From positions 158,855,597-158,919,596 of the forward strand of contig NC_035437.2 in the NCBI RefSeq assembly GCF_002127325.2: a stretch of DNA of 64,000 bases. Reading direction: 5' to 3'. The notes under the pieces were generated by a model. The model made no database searches. It saw nothing but the letters and a program-made list of their open reading frames with translations, and was not told the DNA's origin. Below are positions 45,376-56,792 of the stretch, piece by piece (positions within the stretch are counted from its first letter, which is position 1; every line of letters starts with the position of its first letter). The stretch comes from Helianthus annuus (Eukaryota; Streptophyta; Magnoliopsida; Asterales; Asteraceae). The translations under genes and the position numbers were made by a program.

Positions 45376-48300
45376 GGAAGTCGCGATCAAAGATATGAAT
45401 GCCGATGATAAGAAGAAGTACAAAAATGAGAAAATGATGCTAAGTCTGCTACAACAAGCTGTGAAAGAAGATATTATGGTTTTATTGCAGCATAACGGAA
45501 GTTCTTATTCTATCTGGAAAGCATTACGTTCAAAATTTGTTGGAAGTCAGGAGATGGTAAAGAATAAGAAGTCACTTTTGAAAAAGGAGTTTGATTTGTT
45601 TAGAGGATTGAAGAATGAGAGTACAAAACAGATCATTGAAAGATATTGCAACTTGTTAGTGAACATGAAAAGGTTAAGCATCAACAAAGACAATGAAGAG
45701 TTAATTGAAAAGCTTGCAGATGCATTACCACATGAACCTTGGGGAACATATCTGATGATGCTCAGGAATAAAAAGGGTTTTAACACGTTAACCTTGAGTA
45801 AATTTATTGAGAAATTGGAAGCTCAGGAAATGGAACAAAGAAAGATTGTTCGAATGAAAGATTTCGATGGTGAACAGGATATGTATTACAAAGCAGGGGT
45901 GAATGAAAAGTCTTCAAATTTATCTCCAAAAATAGAAACTGCTTACAATGCCAAGAATTCTTCTGGGAGTTCATCATCATGATCAAACAGTAAAAGAAGT
46001 TTCACATCATTTCCGTCGTTTAATCCAAACATTTCAGCAACAAAAAATGGGAGAAAACTTCAGTGCAATATTGTTTTAAATCTTGAAAATGATCAAGATT
46101 ATTCTGAGGAAGTTGCTAAAAACCACATGTCTTTATTAGGAATGGTTTTAGAATCTTACAGTTGTTTTGTTGCAGGTCGTATCGGGAATCCAATGCTAAC
46201 AAAGGAAGATTACGACCAAATAGATGCAGAAGAGATGGAGCTAATGGACATAAAATGGTGTTTGGCTAGCGTGTTACGAAGAGCTGAGAAATTCAAGCAG
46301 ATCACGGGGAGAGATGATCTTCGTGAGGCTAATGTTTCTACTTTAGGTTTTGACAAATCTAAAGTCACTTGTTTTCGTTGCAGGGAAAAAGATCACTTCA
46401 AGAGGGAGTGCACCAATCGTGAAGCAAGTGGAACTCAGAATCCTTTCAATGCCAACAATGATTACTATCGAAAAGCCATCTACCATCAAGTTGCTCAACA
46501 ACCATCTCAACAGCATCAACATCAAGCACAAACTGCACATGGAAGACCCATAATTGAAGATTCTGGAAAGAGAGCTTGTGTGGTTAATCAAGATTGTTTA
46601 AAGAGAAATGATGGTAGTGCCTTGGTAATTGATCAAGATGATGAAAAGCTACCCGAGGGTTTTAGCTGGGAAAATTTCTCTTGGGATAACTACATTCCTG
46701 ATCAAGCTACAGCTTAGACGGCTTTTGTTGCCAAAGTTGAAGAAGAAAGTGATGATGATACCGAGTATTATGCCAGACAAATGGAGAAACATCTGAAAAT
46801 GATGGCAGAAAGTGATAGTGAGGATGAGAAGGCAAAGAAGAAAAAGAAAAAGGTAAAGACACTGGTGAGTAGTGATGATGAGACAGTACCGGTAGTGAGA
46901 AGAAAAGTGAAAGAAACTCCAAAGTTCGAGATTAATGAAGAAGCCATTGCAAAGAAAAGCCCAATAACTTGTGAAAATTGTGAACTTGTAAAGAAACAAA
47001 ACAGTTCATTGATCCATAACATGAACAGATTGAAAGAATCATATGATGTGTTGAACAGGGCAATAAATATGTACAATGACACAAGTGAAGAGCAGGCTAC
47101 AGCAATGAAAACACTTCAGGGAGCGTTCATGGTTAAGCAAAAAGTTGTGAACAATTATATTGAGAAGTGTGCTGATCTAGAACAGAAACTTGAACTTCAG
47201 AGAATTGAAACTGAAAGAGTTAATCGCTTGTTGAAAAGTTACTCATGTTCGTCTTATGTTATTGACAGGATTTATCCAACAGCTGAAAGCTTAAAAGCAT
47301 TTGAGGACGATGATGTAACTGAAGAAAAGAAAGTTTCAGAAGGAAAGATTGAAGAAAAGACTCCAGTGAAAAAGACTAAAAAGAAGAAAGGCACTGTAGA
47401 GACGACATCTGGTAAGAAACAAGGTGTCAGTTACAACAAGTGTCCACCCCCGCTGGAAAACGGATATCTGGATAGAAATCCAAATGATGAAAAAGTCAAA
47501 AAGGCTACAAACTTACAGTGGGAGTCGGAGTCGTCAGTCAATCTACCAAAAAGTACTGATATCACGTTTACATCATCTGACACTGATCAACAATCTCAAT
47601 TGATGAAGATAGTGGTGGATCATGTGTTAGAAAATGATGAGACAGAAGAGTCAAAGTCGGAGTCCGTGTCGAGTCAAAGTCTGAGTCAAGCACTTCGCAT
47701 CAAACAGAAAAATAGGATAAAATAGTGTATGATAGAGAATTCCTGTTATCTAATTCTAATTTGGATGATGAACCATTTAAAGTTGCTTACACTTTGAATG
47801 ATTCTGAGAAATTATATTCTGATGAGGAATTTCCAATAAGAGGTGTCAAAACTGAAGTGATAAACAAGGTTTTCAAGCTCACAGAAATTAATATTTCTGA
47901 AATAAAAGATGAAAATCTTACAAGAAAACCAAGACCTTACACCTCAAGAGTTCAACAAAGATTAAACAAGAAAAAGGGTTACAGTTCTGGTTCTGGTTTC
48001 CAAAAGAAATCAAATCATAACAGTAATTTCAAAAAGAAAGGATTAGGTTTTATTCCAACAGAAAAACAGAAAAATGAAAATATGTTCATGATTTTAACTC
48101 CAAAATGACATTTGTTTCAGGAACTTCAGCAGATGAAGAAGAAAAGAAAGATTTCTGGAGGCAGTCAAACAATGAGTTCCTTGCAAAGAAGCAAGACGAA
48201 ATGAAGAAGATGGCTGAACAGAAGAAAGATACGAGAACATGTTTTCAATGCAACACTGTTGGACGTATTGCCAGAGATTGTTCTAAGGCAATACAATCAA

Positions 48301-48840
48301 AACAGGGAGTATCTCGTAAACTCAAAGAGAAAGTGGTTGAGTTTGAACCACCAATTGATAGAACTAAACTGTTTAAAAATTCTACATTTGAAATTGGTGA
48401 ATGTTCAAACAAGTTTTACCAGAAGAAAGCTAAAACTGACAACCAGAAATGGGTTGTTAAGAAAGTTGCTGAAAGCTCTAGCAATGATTCTGATAGGTCA
48501 AAATCAGAGGAGCTATCTTCTGGCGATGAATTTGACTCCACAAAGTCAGATGAGCCACAAGTTGTTTCGAAAAGTGAAGCTATTTTAAAAGATGAAAAAT
48601 CAGTTCCGATTGTGAATGATGAGGATTTTCCATCACTTCGGGCTGAGAATTATAAGAAGAAAATTGGTAAAATTGAAATTTCTAACCAATTTATAATAAT
48701 AAACAGGAATTTGATGCTGAGAAGGTCTTTAACCCCAAGGTAAAACATATCTTTGGAAAGATGATTGACCGAAAAGTCAAAGGGATTAAAGAATTTTATG
48801 AAAAGAAGAGGAAAGGTAAGAAACCGAGTGATGGTGACTA
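45376..48840 (+). pseudogene. gag: Element G gag, main part (coiled coil, two zinc knuckles)
   Basis: Continues from 43681. The capsid reads IWKALRSKFVGSQEM, KEFDLFRGLKNESTKQIIER, LADALPHEPWGTYLMMLRN. A TGA at 45980-45982 and a TAG at 46715-46717 interrupt one frame that otherwise runs to 47725. The first knuckle is CFRCREKDHFKREC (about 46372-46413). A CENCELVKKQN segment near 46970 then leads a coiled coil (NRLKESYDVLNRAINMYND, KCADLEQKLELQRIETERVN). Frameshifts near 47722 and 48105 lead to the second knuckle CFQCNTVGRIARDC, where the usual Gly-His is Gly-Arg, and then an acidic Ser-rich tail. The reading ends GQAWVDIFF, matching the end of the H Gag. Non-functional as it stands. Confidence 0.85.
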
Positions 48841-50956
48841 GGTAAAACCCAAGGCTGGTCAGGCTTGGGTGGATATTTTCTTCGACTAAAAAACCTGACT
48901 TGCCAGAGATCCCAAGTTTGTAATCGTGGATCAGGTATCGGCATCTTTCTTAATATGTGTTTGAAAAGGTTAAGCAGGACTTGCCAGAGCTCCCAGGTTG
49001 GTAAGCGAGGAGCAGGTATCGACATCTTTCTTGAGGATTTATTCGATAATGTCAATCATACAAACGGTAAAAGGTTTGTTTGTGTTTGCTTTCAAGTGGT
49101 GTTTGTTGGTCATAATTACAAGTGGTTAGAAGATTTGATTGAACATTATTGCATATGGTAAATCAAGGACATTAATTTGTACTTGTATTTTCCTACAAAT
49201 GGTTGAAGGACAAGATGATGAACCACATCCCCAAATTATTAGTGATATACCTACAAGTGGTAAAATCAATCAAACTTCTTTTCCGGAAAAACCATTTTGA
49301 TTAAAACAAACTTAAATGTTTTGAAATCTAAATGGGAAAATGGTTTGTTGATAGGGGGAGTTCTGATTGTTTATGCCAAGTGAATGGCGATTTGATGTGA
49401 TTTGATATCGGTTGTCATGTTTCTGTACAGTTTATTTTACATTTCATGTTTCTAGTGGGTTAAGAGCTTAGATAGTTTTCAAATTTCTTTAATGTGTTTG
49501 CATTTTAGGGGGAGTAGAAAATTTCAGCAGAAAATCCAAAAACATTAGAAAATTTGAAAAAGCCAAAAACATTAGAAAATTTGAAAAAGCCAAAAACATT
49601 AGAAAATCAAAATTGAGTTTTGTTGTGAAAAGAGAAAATGATAGTACATCAGTAGGTTGTCACAACATGCTAAAGAATTGTAAAGATAAAATGTGATAAA
49701 CAATCTCACTGCGGATGTGTCAGTAGGTTTTTGCACATTTAGTAGATTGTGACGAGATATAAACCTAAAAATCAAACTTGCTTATTCTGTGGGTTAACAA
49801 AATTGCTTGGATATATAGGTAACCCCTGAAATCTTGTTTGAAAGGTCCCTTATTCTGAAATACTAGGTCTTTATGCTCAGTGATATCTGGGGTATTATCC
49901 CGGGACTTCTGCTGTATGGAAGTACTGACCTAGTCCCCGGATAATACTTTTCGCAAATGCTTGAAACATAGCATCGCCCTCAGCAAGCTGATGAAACAAT
50001 AAAATTGATAGTCGCTGCTGTTGTAATAAAAGATCCTCTAAAGGGGACACACCTAAAGTCGAAGCAGTCATCTCTCTGCGTATACGGAAGTATCGACCTG
50101 AGCTCTCACGGCCGTCGCATCTAACCCCTTACAGATATCATCTGTGGTATACTCACCTGTAAGACTGAATATTGGGATCTGGATACGAGAGTATATTCAA
50201 GTAGTGGGACACACGGATAAGTTTAAGTATCTTAAAACATTAATATCGTATCTCGAATCAATTGAACTTTGTGTGAAAATTTAAGTGGACAAACATACTG
50301 ACAATCTAGGTGAATTGTTTAGATCTTAAAATGAAATGAAGCTTAACGGTGTTAGTGACATGTCTCAAAAACTGATATGATCCTCTTACACGAACTCACA
50401 AAAAATATTGTTTGTAAATATTTCATTTCTGCATTTTCTTGAGTTTACAAGTGGTGTTAGTTATTTTTAGAAAAATCCAAAAAGATTTTCAGTGTGTTTT
50501 AGCATAAATTTTGAAAAATTCAAAAAGATTTTCGACGACTGATATTGAAAAGCTGATTTTCAAAATTCCAAGTGCTAAACATGATGAGCAGATGGTTTGG
50601 GAGAGTGTGTTGGTTTAATAAGAAAACAATATAGTTTCAAGTGGTTCATCAGAAACAGGTTGATTAGTTTGTGATTGAATTTTCAAATAATGTCTATATG
50701 CTTAAATGTTTATCATAAAACTTATGTTTGTGGTAGAGTTTTATGCAGGAAGAGTCAACATTTGAGGGGGAGTGCATGTTGATGATGATGAATTTAAAGA
50801 TGTCAAAATCTAAGAGAAGAAGTTTGTTGGTGTTCTAAAAGAGAAAGAGATGAAGATAGAGAGAGAAGAAGCCTAGAGACGGATTAAGACTGAAGAAGTG
50901 AAGACACAGCATTGTTGTGACTCGATAGTTGACTCGTCAACATCTGAGGGGGAGTC
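48841..50956 (+). other. Element G 3' non-coding region
   Basis: About 2.1 kb collinear with 54748-56792 of element H. In order: two tandem copies of a unit containing CTTGCCAGAG and GGCATCTTTCTT (about 48897-49040); four AGGGGGAGT purine tracts (49353, 49507, 50764, 50947), of which the last precedes the 3' LTR; a 91-nt block identical to H (49860-49950); and a second conserved stretch at about 50030-50180. No open frame is conserved. Likely carries cis-acting RNA signals. Confidence 0.75.
49860..49950 (+). ncRNA. Conserved structured RNA candidate (G copy)
   Basis: Segment a ACTAGGTC (49862-49869) pairs with GACCTAGT (49927-49934). Segment b GTATTATCCCGGGAC (49892-49906) pairs with GTCCCCGGATAATAC (49933-49947) with one mismatch. 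The order is a, b, a', b', so the helices interleave as in a pseudoknot or exclude each other. The 91 nt are identical in H at 55628-55718. Confidence 0.5.
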
Positions 50957-51311
50957 TGTTGGTGCACTACATCTGTCGACTTCGTCTTGTATCGAGTCTT
51001 AGTCTTAGATTGTTAGATCAGGGCACGTTTTACGAGAAACTAGAAAATGTATGTAATTAGGATAAGGGTTTCGCTCATAGGGACATAGGTGAGGTTTCGC
51101 TTATGTGTCAACATGAAGTTTCGCTTATGTGTCATTGAGGGTTTCGCTCATGTGTCCTGTACATTGGACCGAAACCTCAAGCACTATATAAAGGGGCTTA
51201 TGAGCGAAACCATGTAACATTGCCTTATATACCACGCCGAAGTGCTGCCGGTGTGAGTTTTGGATGCAATCTGTCAGATATCAATACAAAGAGGTGTTTA
51301 AAGTGATTTGC
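50957..51311 (+). repeat. Element G 3' LTR, first part
   Basis: 355 bp matching the start of 42523-42969, cut at TTTGC (51307-51311), the TSD of element H. The remaining 92 bp are at 57260-57351. Confidence 0.92.
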
Positions 51312-51773
51312 TGTTGGTGCAGTTGTCTGTCGACTACATCTTCGTTCGAGTCTTAGGGTAGGGCTGATTGTATTGTGAACGGAAAACGAGAAAACTTGTA
51401 TTAGATAGGTTCGCTTATAGGGTAGATGAGTTGGTCCGCTTATATGTTCTTCATAGGTTCGCTCATATGTCACTTAGTTGGTTCGCTCTTGTGACATGAT
51501 GAATGGTCCGCTTATATGGACATGTCCATATAAGCGAACTATAGAGCCTATATATATGTGTGTCATATGAGCGGTTCTAGTAACGGTGTATGTGTGTGAA
51601 ACGGCGAAGCTCTGCCCGTTTGTCTCCGAGTCTTGTATATTTGTCATATAATCAATAAAGGAGACGTTAAGTAGTGAAATCAAGCTTTACGAAGACTAAA
51701 TCAATGAATTCCGCCTCTGATCTAGTCTAAGCACTCTTCTGATCGACTCGACAGGTTTCAAAATGGTCCTACA
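51312..51773 (+). repeat. Element H 5' LTR
   Basis: 462 bp with seven GTTCGCTY/GTCCGCTT motifs in both orientations. A perfect 28-bp palindrome at 51509-51536 (half-site CGCTTATATGGACA) lies just upstream of CCTATATATATG (about 51547). It is followed by the primer-binding site at 51776-51787. Confidence 0.93.
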
Positions 51774-51775
51774 AG

Positions 51776-51787
51776 TGGTATCAGAGC
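51776..51787 (+). promoter_or_regulatory. Element H primer-binding site
   Basis: TGGTATCAGAGC two bases after the LTR; initiator tRNA-Met type. Confidence 0.92.
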
Positions 51788-51984
51788 TCAGGAAGAAGAG
51801 TTCTTACCGTTTAGCTCGTTTTCGCTCATAAATTCTGATTTCTACACCTTCTTTCATAGTTCAGAGAGTTTTAACGGTCAAAATTGGACAAAAATTTCAC
51901 AGATCATGTATTATTGGACATAGACAAACCCTTGAAAATTTCAGGCCAAAATACAGCTTAAAAATGGGTCAAAACATGTTCGAA

Positions 51985-52290
51985 AGTAGGTCCGCTCGAA
52001 CGAACCCTAAATAGATTCGCTTGTCTGGTTCGCTCGTGTGAACAAGTTCTTATCTGGTTCGCTCCAAATTGATAGTTGGTTCGCTCCAAGATACTAACAG
52101 GTTCGCTCCAGTGGTAGTGTTTTGTCAGGTTCGCTCGTAGTGACAGATTCTGGTTCGCTTATCTGAACACTGTTTGGTCCGCTCAACTGAACAAAATTAG
52201 ATCCGCTCGTTTGTCAGTAGGTTGATTCACTTATTTGAACACAAGTTGGTCCGCTTTTGTGGTTTTGAACAGTTTCGCTTTTAAGAACAA
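51985..52290 (+). repeat. Element H leader array of GTTCGCTC motifs
   Basis: Twelve or thirteen copies of GGTTCGCTC or GGTCCGCTT, often followed by TGAACA, at 20-30-bp intervals directly before gag. This is the position of the TTTCGCTC array in G, but with a variant specific to H. Confidence 0.85.
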
Positions 52291-52314
52291 AGATTTGTCG
52301 AGTTTATTCGAACG

Positions 52315-54747
52315 ATGATAGAAATGATTTTTGATGAACAAGAAAATAATGAGCTTGGAAGCTTGAATAATTGGTATATGAGAACTGTGGATACTAATTA
52401 TAGGAATGTGAGTACGGACATCTGGGTTAAAAGTTTTGAACTTTTCATATGTCAAAAGGATGAAACATTGAATGAGATGGAAGCAAGATTTAAAGTTCTA
52501 ACGGACAATTTGTGGAGAACGGGTAGTAGAATGTCAACTGATGAACATATATTGAAATTGACAACTGCATTACCTGCTAAATGGGATGAATTCATGGTTG
52601 AGCTAAAAGGAAAAGATTTTTTCCAAGAGCTTAATCCACATCAGTTCTTTAATGAGGTTTATGCAGAATGTCGTAAGGAAGAAAAGAAAAGAAGGGAATT
52701 TTTGAATGAGATACGAAAGAATTTACAAGAATTAGAATTAGATGTGATTACAGAAATCGATAAAAGAGTTCAGATATGTCTTGCAACAAAGAGGATTCTG
52801 AAATATGATATTAAAAGAAAATGTTATATTGATGAAAGTATGAATCCTTTTAATTTTGTTAAACTTTTTGGTGCAGGAACATACAAGACGGTAAAAGATC
52901 AAGAATCAAAGATTGAAGAATCTGTGAAGAATGACTCTTCAAGTTCTGCATCAGTATGCTCAAAATGTGACAGCTTCAAGACTGAAAATGACAAACTCTG
53001 GAAGGATGCGGAAAGTTTGACATCAGAAGTCAAGAAGTTGAAAGAAGAAAAACAAACTGATGAAAAGCAGATTCTTATTTTGAAGGAAAATTGTGAGAAG
53101 TTGAAAGCTGAAAATGACAAACTGTTAAGTAACATGAACAGTTTGACATTTGAAAACAAAAAGTTGAAAGAAAAAGTAAAAGTTTTTGAAGGAAAAATTA
53201 AGGATTTTGAAATGGAAAAATCAAGAAGTGAAAAAGAATTTCAAAACCAAATGAAAATTCTTGAAGATGAGAGAAATGTTTTTAGTCAAAATAACATTGA
53301 GAAGCAAAAATTGATCAATTCTCATCTTCAGAAAATTATAAATTTGGAAAAAGAAGGTGAACGTGCTCAAAAGAAAATCAAAGAGTTGGAAAAAGAGCTT
53401 GAAAGCAAACAGAAATCTTCAGAAGATTTAGATTTCTGGATTAAGCTTGAAAACAAGAATCTGAAAGCGAATGAATCAAAATTTCAGGAACAGATAAAAG
53501 TTTTGATGAATGAAAAATCTGTTCTTGAAAATTTGAAGAATGATAATGAGAAAACAATCAAGTCTCATTTTGGGAGAATATCGCAGCTTGAAAGTGAAGC
53601 TGAGAATTCGAGGAACAAAATTGATGAACTTGAGAAGAAATTGATAGGTTTTGTGACTAAATCAGACAGTTTGAATTTTCCCTGTCCAAAACCAATCAAT
53701 TCTGTTCCAATAAGTGACAATGTCACAAACTTTGACAAAGTCAAAGTTAAAGATTGTGGTGAAAAATCTGATGATAAAAAGGAAAAGTTTCAGAAAACTG
53801 TTCTGCAATCGACTGAAAAGGGAGAATACTCTAAGCAAAAACCTTTGAAGAAGAAAGTGGAACAGAAACAAAAAGTTAATAAAAGTTCATCAGATCGAGC
53901 ATCCAACCGAAATGAAAAATTACAAAAAGTAAAAAATGAAAACTCAAAAAATGTTGGTAATAAGTGGTGCAGGATGGACCACAGTGCTTCAAAGCCAAAT
54001 CCAGCAAATTTGAGAAAGGAATATCACCAAGCCAAACAATGCTTTGATCTGAGCGTTTGGACTCAAAATGGTGATTGGTACGATAACAGAGTGTGTTACA
54101 GCTGCGGATATCACGGACACATTGCTGTTAACTGCCAGTATTGGAGTTATGAGACCAGGAGGTGCTTTAACTGCAACATCAAAGGTCACGTTGCCCGAGA
54201 TTGCCCAAGGAGATCGAATGAAAGATGGAGGGCTAATTCTCAAAAATCGGCAAAGATTCCAGTCAAAGTCAAGCCCCAGGAACAGAAGGTTCTGAAACCT
54301 AAAGTTCAAGAACAGTCAATTCAAGAAAAGAAAGTTAAACTTTCACAGGGGCAGAAAGACAGACTGAGGAAGAAAAGAAAGAAAGCAAGAGAATATCTGG
54401 AGAAGATTTTGTCCTCGGGTTCATCTGTTGGGAAAAATAAGAGTTCTGATGAATCGACTTCTTCGATTGAAAAGTCTAGCAAGACGAATTCATCAGATAC
54501 AAATCTGAGGATAGAACAGAGAGAGAAGAAGAAGAAGAAAAGTGTCGGCGATGAATCTGGCTCATCTAAGTCAGACAAGCCACGCTCAGGCAATGATTCT
54601 GGTTCGTCAAAGCCAGAGGAGCCATTGGTTGAGGTAAAAAAGGAGAGTTCTAGTTTAACAATGGATGATGCAAATTTTCCACCATTGTTGAACAAGAATT
54701 CGAAATCACCCAAGGCTAGTCAGGCTTGGGTGAATCTTTTCAAATGA
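52315..54747 (+). CDS. gag: Element H Gag, 810 aa, intact
   Basis: The ATG at 52315 (MIEMIFDEQENNELG) follows the motif array. Residues about 40-130 form the copia-type Gag core (VKSFELFICQKDETLNEMEA, LTTALPAKWDEFMVELKGKD). About residue 215 a CSKCDSFKTENDKL segment starts a long heptad-rich coiled coil to about 450, parallel to CENCELVKKQN in G. A basic linker leads to two zinc knuckles at about 594-628: CYSCGYHGHIAVNC and CFNCNIKGHVARDC. The tail is Lys-rich, then Ser/Asp/Glu-rich, ending KASQAWVNLFK. Compared with G it lacks the first Gag block (PPKLLKIEEYKGWEGRF). No enzyme domain is present. Expected role: particle assembly and RNA packaging, depending on a partner element for protease, integrase and RT. 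Confidence 0.85.
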   Translation: MIEMIFDEQENNELGSLNNWYMRTVDTNYRNVSTDIWVKSFELFICQKDETLNEMEARFKVLTDNLWRTGSRMSTDEHILKLTTALPAKWDEFMVELKGKDFFQELNPHQFFNEVYAECRKEEKKRREFLNEIRKNLQELELDVITEIDKRVQICLATKRILKYDIKRKCYIDESMNPFNFVKLFGAGTYKTVKDQESKIEESVKNDSSSSASVCSKCDSFKTENDKLWKDAESLTSEVKKLKEEKQTDEKQILILKENCEKLKAENDKLLSNMNSLTFENKKLKEKVKVFEGKIKDFEMEKSRSEKEFQNQMKILEDERNVFSQNNIEKQKLINSHLQKIINLEKEGERAQKKIKELEKELESKQKSSEDLDFWIKLENKNLKANESKFQEQIKVLMNEKSVLENLKNDNEKTIKSHFGRISQLESEAENSRNKIDELEKKLIGFVTKSDSLNFPCPKPINSVPISDNVTNFDKVKVKDCGEKSDDKKEKFQKTVLQSTEKGEYSKQKPLKKKVEQKQKVNKSSSDRASNRNEKLQKVKNENSKNVGNKWCRMDHSASKPNPANLRKEYHQAKQCFDLSVWTQNGDWYDNRVCYSCGYHGHIAVNCQYWSYETRRCFNCNIKGHVARDCPRRSNERWRANSQKSAKIPVKVKPQEQKVLKPKVQEQSIQEKKVKLSQGQKDRLRKKRKKAREYLEKILSSGSSVGKNKSSDESTSSIEKSSKTNSSDTNLRIEQREKKKKKSVGDESGSSKSDKPRSGNDSGSSKPEEPLVEVKKESSSLTMDDANFPPLLNKNSKSPKASQAWVNLFK

Positions 54748-56792
54748 AAAACCCTGACTTGCCGGAGATCCCAAGTTGGTATCGTGGATCATGAATCGGC
54801 ATCTTTCTAAATTAGTGTTTAAGATTTGTGCAGGAATTGCCGGAGATCCCAAGATGATATCGTGGATCATGAATCGGCATCTTTCTCAAAAACTATTCGG
54901 TACCGTCAATCATACAAATGGTAAAAAGGTTTGTATGTGTTTTTCTTACAAGTGGTATTAGACGAGTTTATGTTTTGCAAGTGGTACAAAGGATTCTGAA
55001 CTGCAAATGGTAAATCAAGGACATTAACTTGTACTTGGATTTTCCTATTTTTGTGTAGAAAACAAGATGATGAAGTAACCCCGTACCTAAACTGTGTGGT
55101 AAACAAACTTATATTTTCCGGAAAAACCATTTTGATTAAAACAAACTTAAGTGTTTTGAAATCATAATGGGAAAATAGTTTGTTGTGAGGGGGAGTTCTG
55201 ATTGTTTACGCCAAGTGGATGGAGAATTGAAGTGATTCTCATCATGTTGTCATGTTTGTACAGTTTGTTTCAGATTTTCCCAGAAAATCAAAATTGAAAC
55301 ATATTTTGATTTTAGGGGGAGTAAAATTTTTAAAAAAAAAAATTAGAAAATTTGAAAATGTCAAAAACATTGAAAAATTGAAAATGAGTTTTTGGTGCGA
55401 ATAAGAGGAAATGATAGTACATCAGCTAGACTGGCACAGTACGCTAAAGATTTGTAATGTATAAATGCAATTAAGCAGTCTCGTTAAAGATGTGTCGATA
55501 GGTTTTCACAGATTTAGTAGATCAGTTTGGGATATAAACATAAATTTCACTTGCGTCTACGTGGGGAACACCTCCAGGATATATAGGTAACCCCTGAAAT
55601 CCTGTTTGAAGGGTCCCGTATTCTAAGATACTAGGTCTTTATGCTCAGTGATATCTGGGGTATTATCCCGGGACTTCTGCTGTATGGAAGTACTGACCTA
55701 GTCCCCGGATAATACTTTCTGCAAAAAGTTTTGAAATATAAGCTAGCCCTCAGCAATCTGATTAAACAATAAAATTGATAATCTTTGCTGTTGTAAAAAA
55801 GATCCTCTAAAGGGGACCCACCTTAAAGTCGAAGCCGTCATCTCTCTGCGTATACGGAAGTATCGACCTGAGCTCTCACGGCCCTCGCACATAACCCCTT
55901 AACAGATATCAGCTGTGGTATACTCACCTGTAAGACTGAATACTGGGGTCTGGATACGGGAGTATATACTGAGGTGGGACACATGTAGATGTTTAAGTTC
56001 TAAAAACACTAAATCTGTATCCCGAATAGGTTGAACATTTTGTGAGAATTTAAGTGGATCAATATATCGACAATCAACGCGAACTGTTTAAAAGCTTAAA
56101 ATGAAATAACAGCTTAACGGTGCTAGTGTCTAGTCAGCCGCTGATATGATCCTCTTGCACGAACTCACAAAAATATGTTTGTATATATTTCATTTCTGCA
56201 TTTAATTCTTTGTATTTACGTTTCATATTTTGAAAAATCCAAAAAGATTCTCGACAACTGATGTTGAAGAGCTGATTTTCAAAATCTCAAAGGCTAAACC
56301 TGATGAACAGACAGGTTGGTTAAGTGGTTTGAAATGTTTAAAATGATTCATTAGGTTGAATCAAAAATTGGAATGTTTCAAATTTATGATCAGGGTTTAA
56401 ATAGTAAATTGTCTCAAATGCTTAGTTGATTCATTAAGTTGAATCACAATTATTTTGGTTTGTAATAGAGTGTTTGAGTGTTGCAGGTTTCTGATCCTGT
56501 TGCTACGGAAAGCCAGGAGGTATAGCAGAACCTGAGGAGAGCTTAAACTGATAAAGCCAGGATTTGATTTCAATGGTGATAACAAATGCCAGACAGCGAT
56601 CCCAGCTCGTTGATAGGGGGAGTCTGATGAAAGTTAGAGACAGAGAAAGATCCAGGCACATGATTCCAGGATGAAGTTCCTGAAAAAGATATGATTCCAG
56701 GCAGAGTTCCTGAAGAAGATCGAACAAGATTGAAGAGCTGTGAATGATTGAAGACTCTCACTGAAGATTCCGTCAACATTCAAGGGGGAATC
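54748..56792 (+). other. Element H 3' non-coding region
   Basis: Same modules in the same order as in G: two copies of a unit with ATTGCCGGAGATCCCAAG and TCGGCATCTTTCT (about 54755-54890); purine tracts AGGGGGAGT near 55188, 55313 and 56613, then AAGGGGGAATC before the 3' LTR; the 91-nt identical block (55628-55718); and a second conserved stretch (about 55800-55965). No coding frame is supported. Confidence 0.75.
55628..55718 (+). ncRNA. Conserved structured RNA candidate (H copy)
   Basis: Identical to 49860-49950. Segment a 55630-55637 pairs with 55695-55702; segment b 55660-55674 pairs with 55701-55715 with one mismatch. Whether it acts as RNA is inference. Confidence 0.5.
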
